A stretch of DNA of 64,000 nucleotides from an uncultured Lachnoclostridium sp. (lineage in GTDB: Bacteria > Bacillota > Clostridia > Lachnospirales > Lachnospiraceae): NCBI GenBank assembly GCA_948330435.1, contig CAOJBY010000001.1, positions 62,001 to 126,000 on the forward strand, in the 5' to 3' direction. The position numbers were made by a program, and so were the translations under genes. A model generated the notes under the pieces. The model searched no databases, had not been told where the DNA came from, and worked only from the letters and a program-made list of their open reading frames with translations. Of the stretch, positions 62,880 through 64,000 are shown piece by piece (within the stretch, counting starts at the first letter, position 1; the number at the start of each line of letters is the position of its first letter).

Positions 62880-64000
62880 TTAATTCTCTTTTCTCTCTGT
62901 ATACACCTTAATCTTCGGCTCTGTACCAGACGGGCGGATGACAACCTCCGAGCCATCCTCCATCCAAAGCTTGATCACATCAGACTTAGGCAGTCCATCA
63001 GTACCGTCCAAATAGTCCTTATGCCGAACTACTTTTGAACCCCGCATCTTCATCTCCGGCTTCTTTGCCAAGCTTTTACGGATATATTCCATACGCCGCT
63101 TAGCCTCCGCCCCCTCAAAGGTATAATTCTTAAGCTCAGACTTATAGCGTCCATAAGTTTGATACAGCTCTTTTAGCACATCAATCAGTGTCTTCCCAAT
63201 AGATTTATAGGTATCCGCCATCTCACAGATAAGCATGGCCGCCCCTACCGCATCCTTATCTCTTACGTAACTGCCAATCAGATAGCCACAGCTCTCCTCA
63301 AACCCAAACACAAAACGGTTCGCTTCTCCTGCTTTCTCCAGTCGTCCAATCTGCTCTCCAATATACTTAAAGCCTGTAAGCGTCTGAATCATTTCCACTC
63401 CATAACTCTCCGCAATCCTCTCTGCCATGGATGTGGTTACTATTGTCTTAATTACAACAGGATTTTCCGGAAGAGTTCCTGCTTCCTGTCTGCACTTTAA
63501 AATATAATCCAGCAGGAGAACGCCTACCTGATTTCCCGTCAACATTTTCCAGGATTTTCCATGCTTGACAGCTACTCCCACCCTGTCACAGTCCGGATCC
63601 GTAGCAAGCAGCAGATCCGCATTTACTTTTTTACAATACTTTAACGCCAGCTTCAGGGCCTCCGGCTCCTCGGGATTCGGCTTGGGGCAGGTTGGAAAAT
63701 CACCATCCGGTTTAGCCTGCTCCGCAACCAACTGGAGATCCTTAATTCCAATATATTTAAGAATACTGCTCACGCAGGTTAGTCCCGCACCATTCAAAGG
63801 TGTATATACAACCTTCAGGTCCGAGGTCAGTTCTTTCTGTGTCCGCTTTTTAATAATAGCAGCAAGAAAGGCCTTTATAACCTTATCGCTGATAAATACG
63901 ATCTCTTCTGATTCCAGAAAGTATTCAAAGGGCAGATCATCCTGCACTTCCTTCTTATCTGCCTGTTCAATGTAAGCCTGAATATTCTCCGCCGCCTCGC
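62880..64000 (-). CDS. Phosphoglucomutase/phosphomannomutase, 5' part outside window
   Basis: A C-terminal portion of about 373 residues of an alpha-D-phosphohexomutase interconverting hexose 1- and 6-phosphates. The frame is open through base 64000; the GTG at 63947 is internal. The metal site DPDCDRVGVAV, the sugar-binding GFEESCGYLIG and the phosphate-binding RPSGTEPKIKVY are intact. The catalytic serine domain should lie beyond the right edge. The last bases (EAAENIQAYIEQ) are still coding. Confidence 0.93.
   Translation of the reverse strand, partial: EAAENIQAYIEQADKKEVQDDLPFEYFLESEEIVFISDKVIKAFLAAIIKKRTQKELTSDLKVVYTPLNGAGLTCVSSILKYIGIKDLQLVAEQAKPDGDFPTCPKPNPEEPEALKLALKYCKKVNADLLLATDPDCDRVGVAVKHGKSWKMLTGNQVGVLLLDYILKCRQEAGTLPENPVVIKTIVTTSMAERIAESYGVEMIQTLTGFKYIGEQIGRLEKAGEANRFVFGFEESCGYLIGSYVRDKDAVGAAMLICEMADTYKSIGKTLIDVLKELYQTYGRYKSELKNYTFEGAEAKRRMEYIRKSLAKKPEMKMRGSKVVRHKDYLDGTDGLPKSDVIKLWMEDGSEVVIRPSGTEPKIKVYTERKEN

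Noticed and set aside
62717..62880. Possible small gene between lacI and the phosphohexomutase gene
   Set aside because: Only a frame overlapping lacI and the terminator; no start with a ribosome binding site.

Overview
The window looks like chromosomal DNA of a spore-forming, low-to-medium GC Firmicute, most probably of the family Lachnospiraceae. Evidence: a spoIIAA-spoIIAB-sigF-spoVAA sporulation cluster, a valS T-box, a SAM-I riboswitch before metK, a sodium-type V-ATPase operon in the Enterococcus ntp order, a GlcT-type PTS leader, and strong AGGAGG-like ribosome binding sites. No rRNA, CRISPR array, transposase or prophage was found. One tRNA (Ala, CGC) is present. Most genes lie on the minus strand; the exceptions are a 93-aa gene, an AGCS symporter, the tRNA, an MBOAT/SGNH pair and a LacI regulator.

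Layout. 1-2141: spoIIA operon running into spoVA. 2184-8257: valS-folC-49 aa-TPR protein unit with its own promoter, T-box and terminator. 8285-13002: RND exporter with an inserted coiled coil plus its TetR repressor, with promoter and operator. 13147-16200: metK under a SAM-I riboswitch, and murA. 16201-20687: ppaC-type diphosphatase, flavin reductase, shikimate kinase and M23 endopeptidase unit. 20994-22319: lepB and a hendecad coiled-coil protein. 22470-28314: small conserved genes, M29 aminopeptidase, an 845-aa envelope protein and a methyltransferase with a 51-bp repeat tail. 28361-30904: glucose-type PTS EIICBA with an RNA antiterminator leader and a leftover PRD fragment of an antiterminator gene. 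30961-33992: TM2/SPFH pair and an HTH/HipA-like pair. 34098-42881: nine-gene V-ATPase operon, divergent from a sodium:amino-acid symporter. 44502-47506: tRNA-Ala followed by an AT-rich O-acyltransferase pair.

47571-62716 is the most unusual part: fourteen co-directional genes divergent from a LacI-type regulator. In transcription order they encode 2-oxoacid dehydrogenase E1alpha, E1beta and E2; a NitT/TauT-like ABC importer (lipoprotein, two permeases, two ATPases); a divergent triosephosphate-isomerase-fold enzyme; a LarA-like nickel-pincer racemase/epimerase; a TauE-type permease; and LarE, LarB and LarC, which build the nickel-pincer cofactor. I read it as a self-contained import and catabolism locus for an unknown hydroxyacid-like substrate. 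The two ATPases show complementary loss of motifs that would leave one consensus and one degenerate ATP site. The window ends inside a phosphohexomutase gene.
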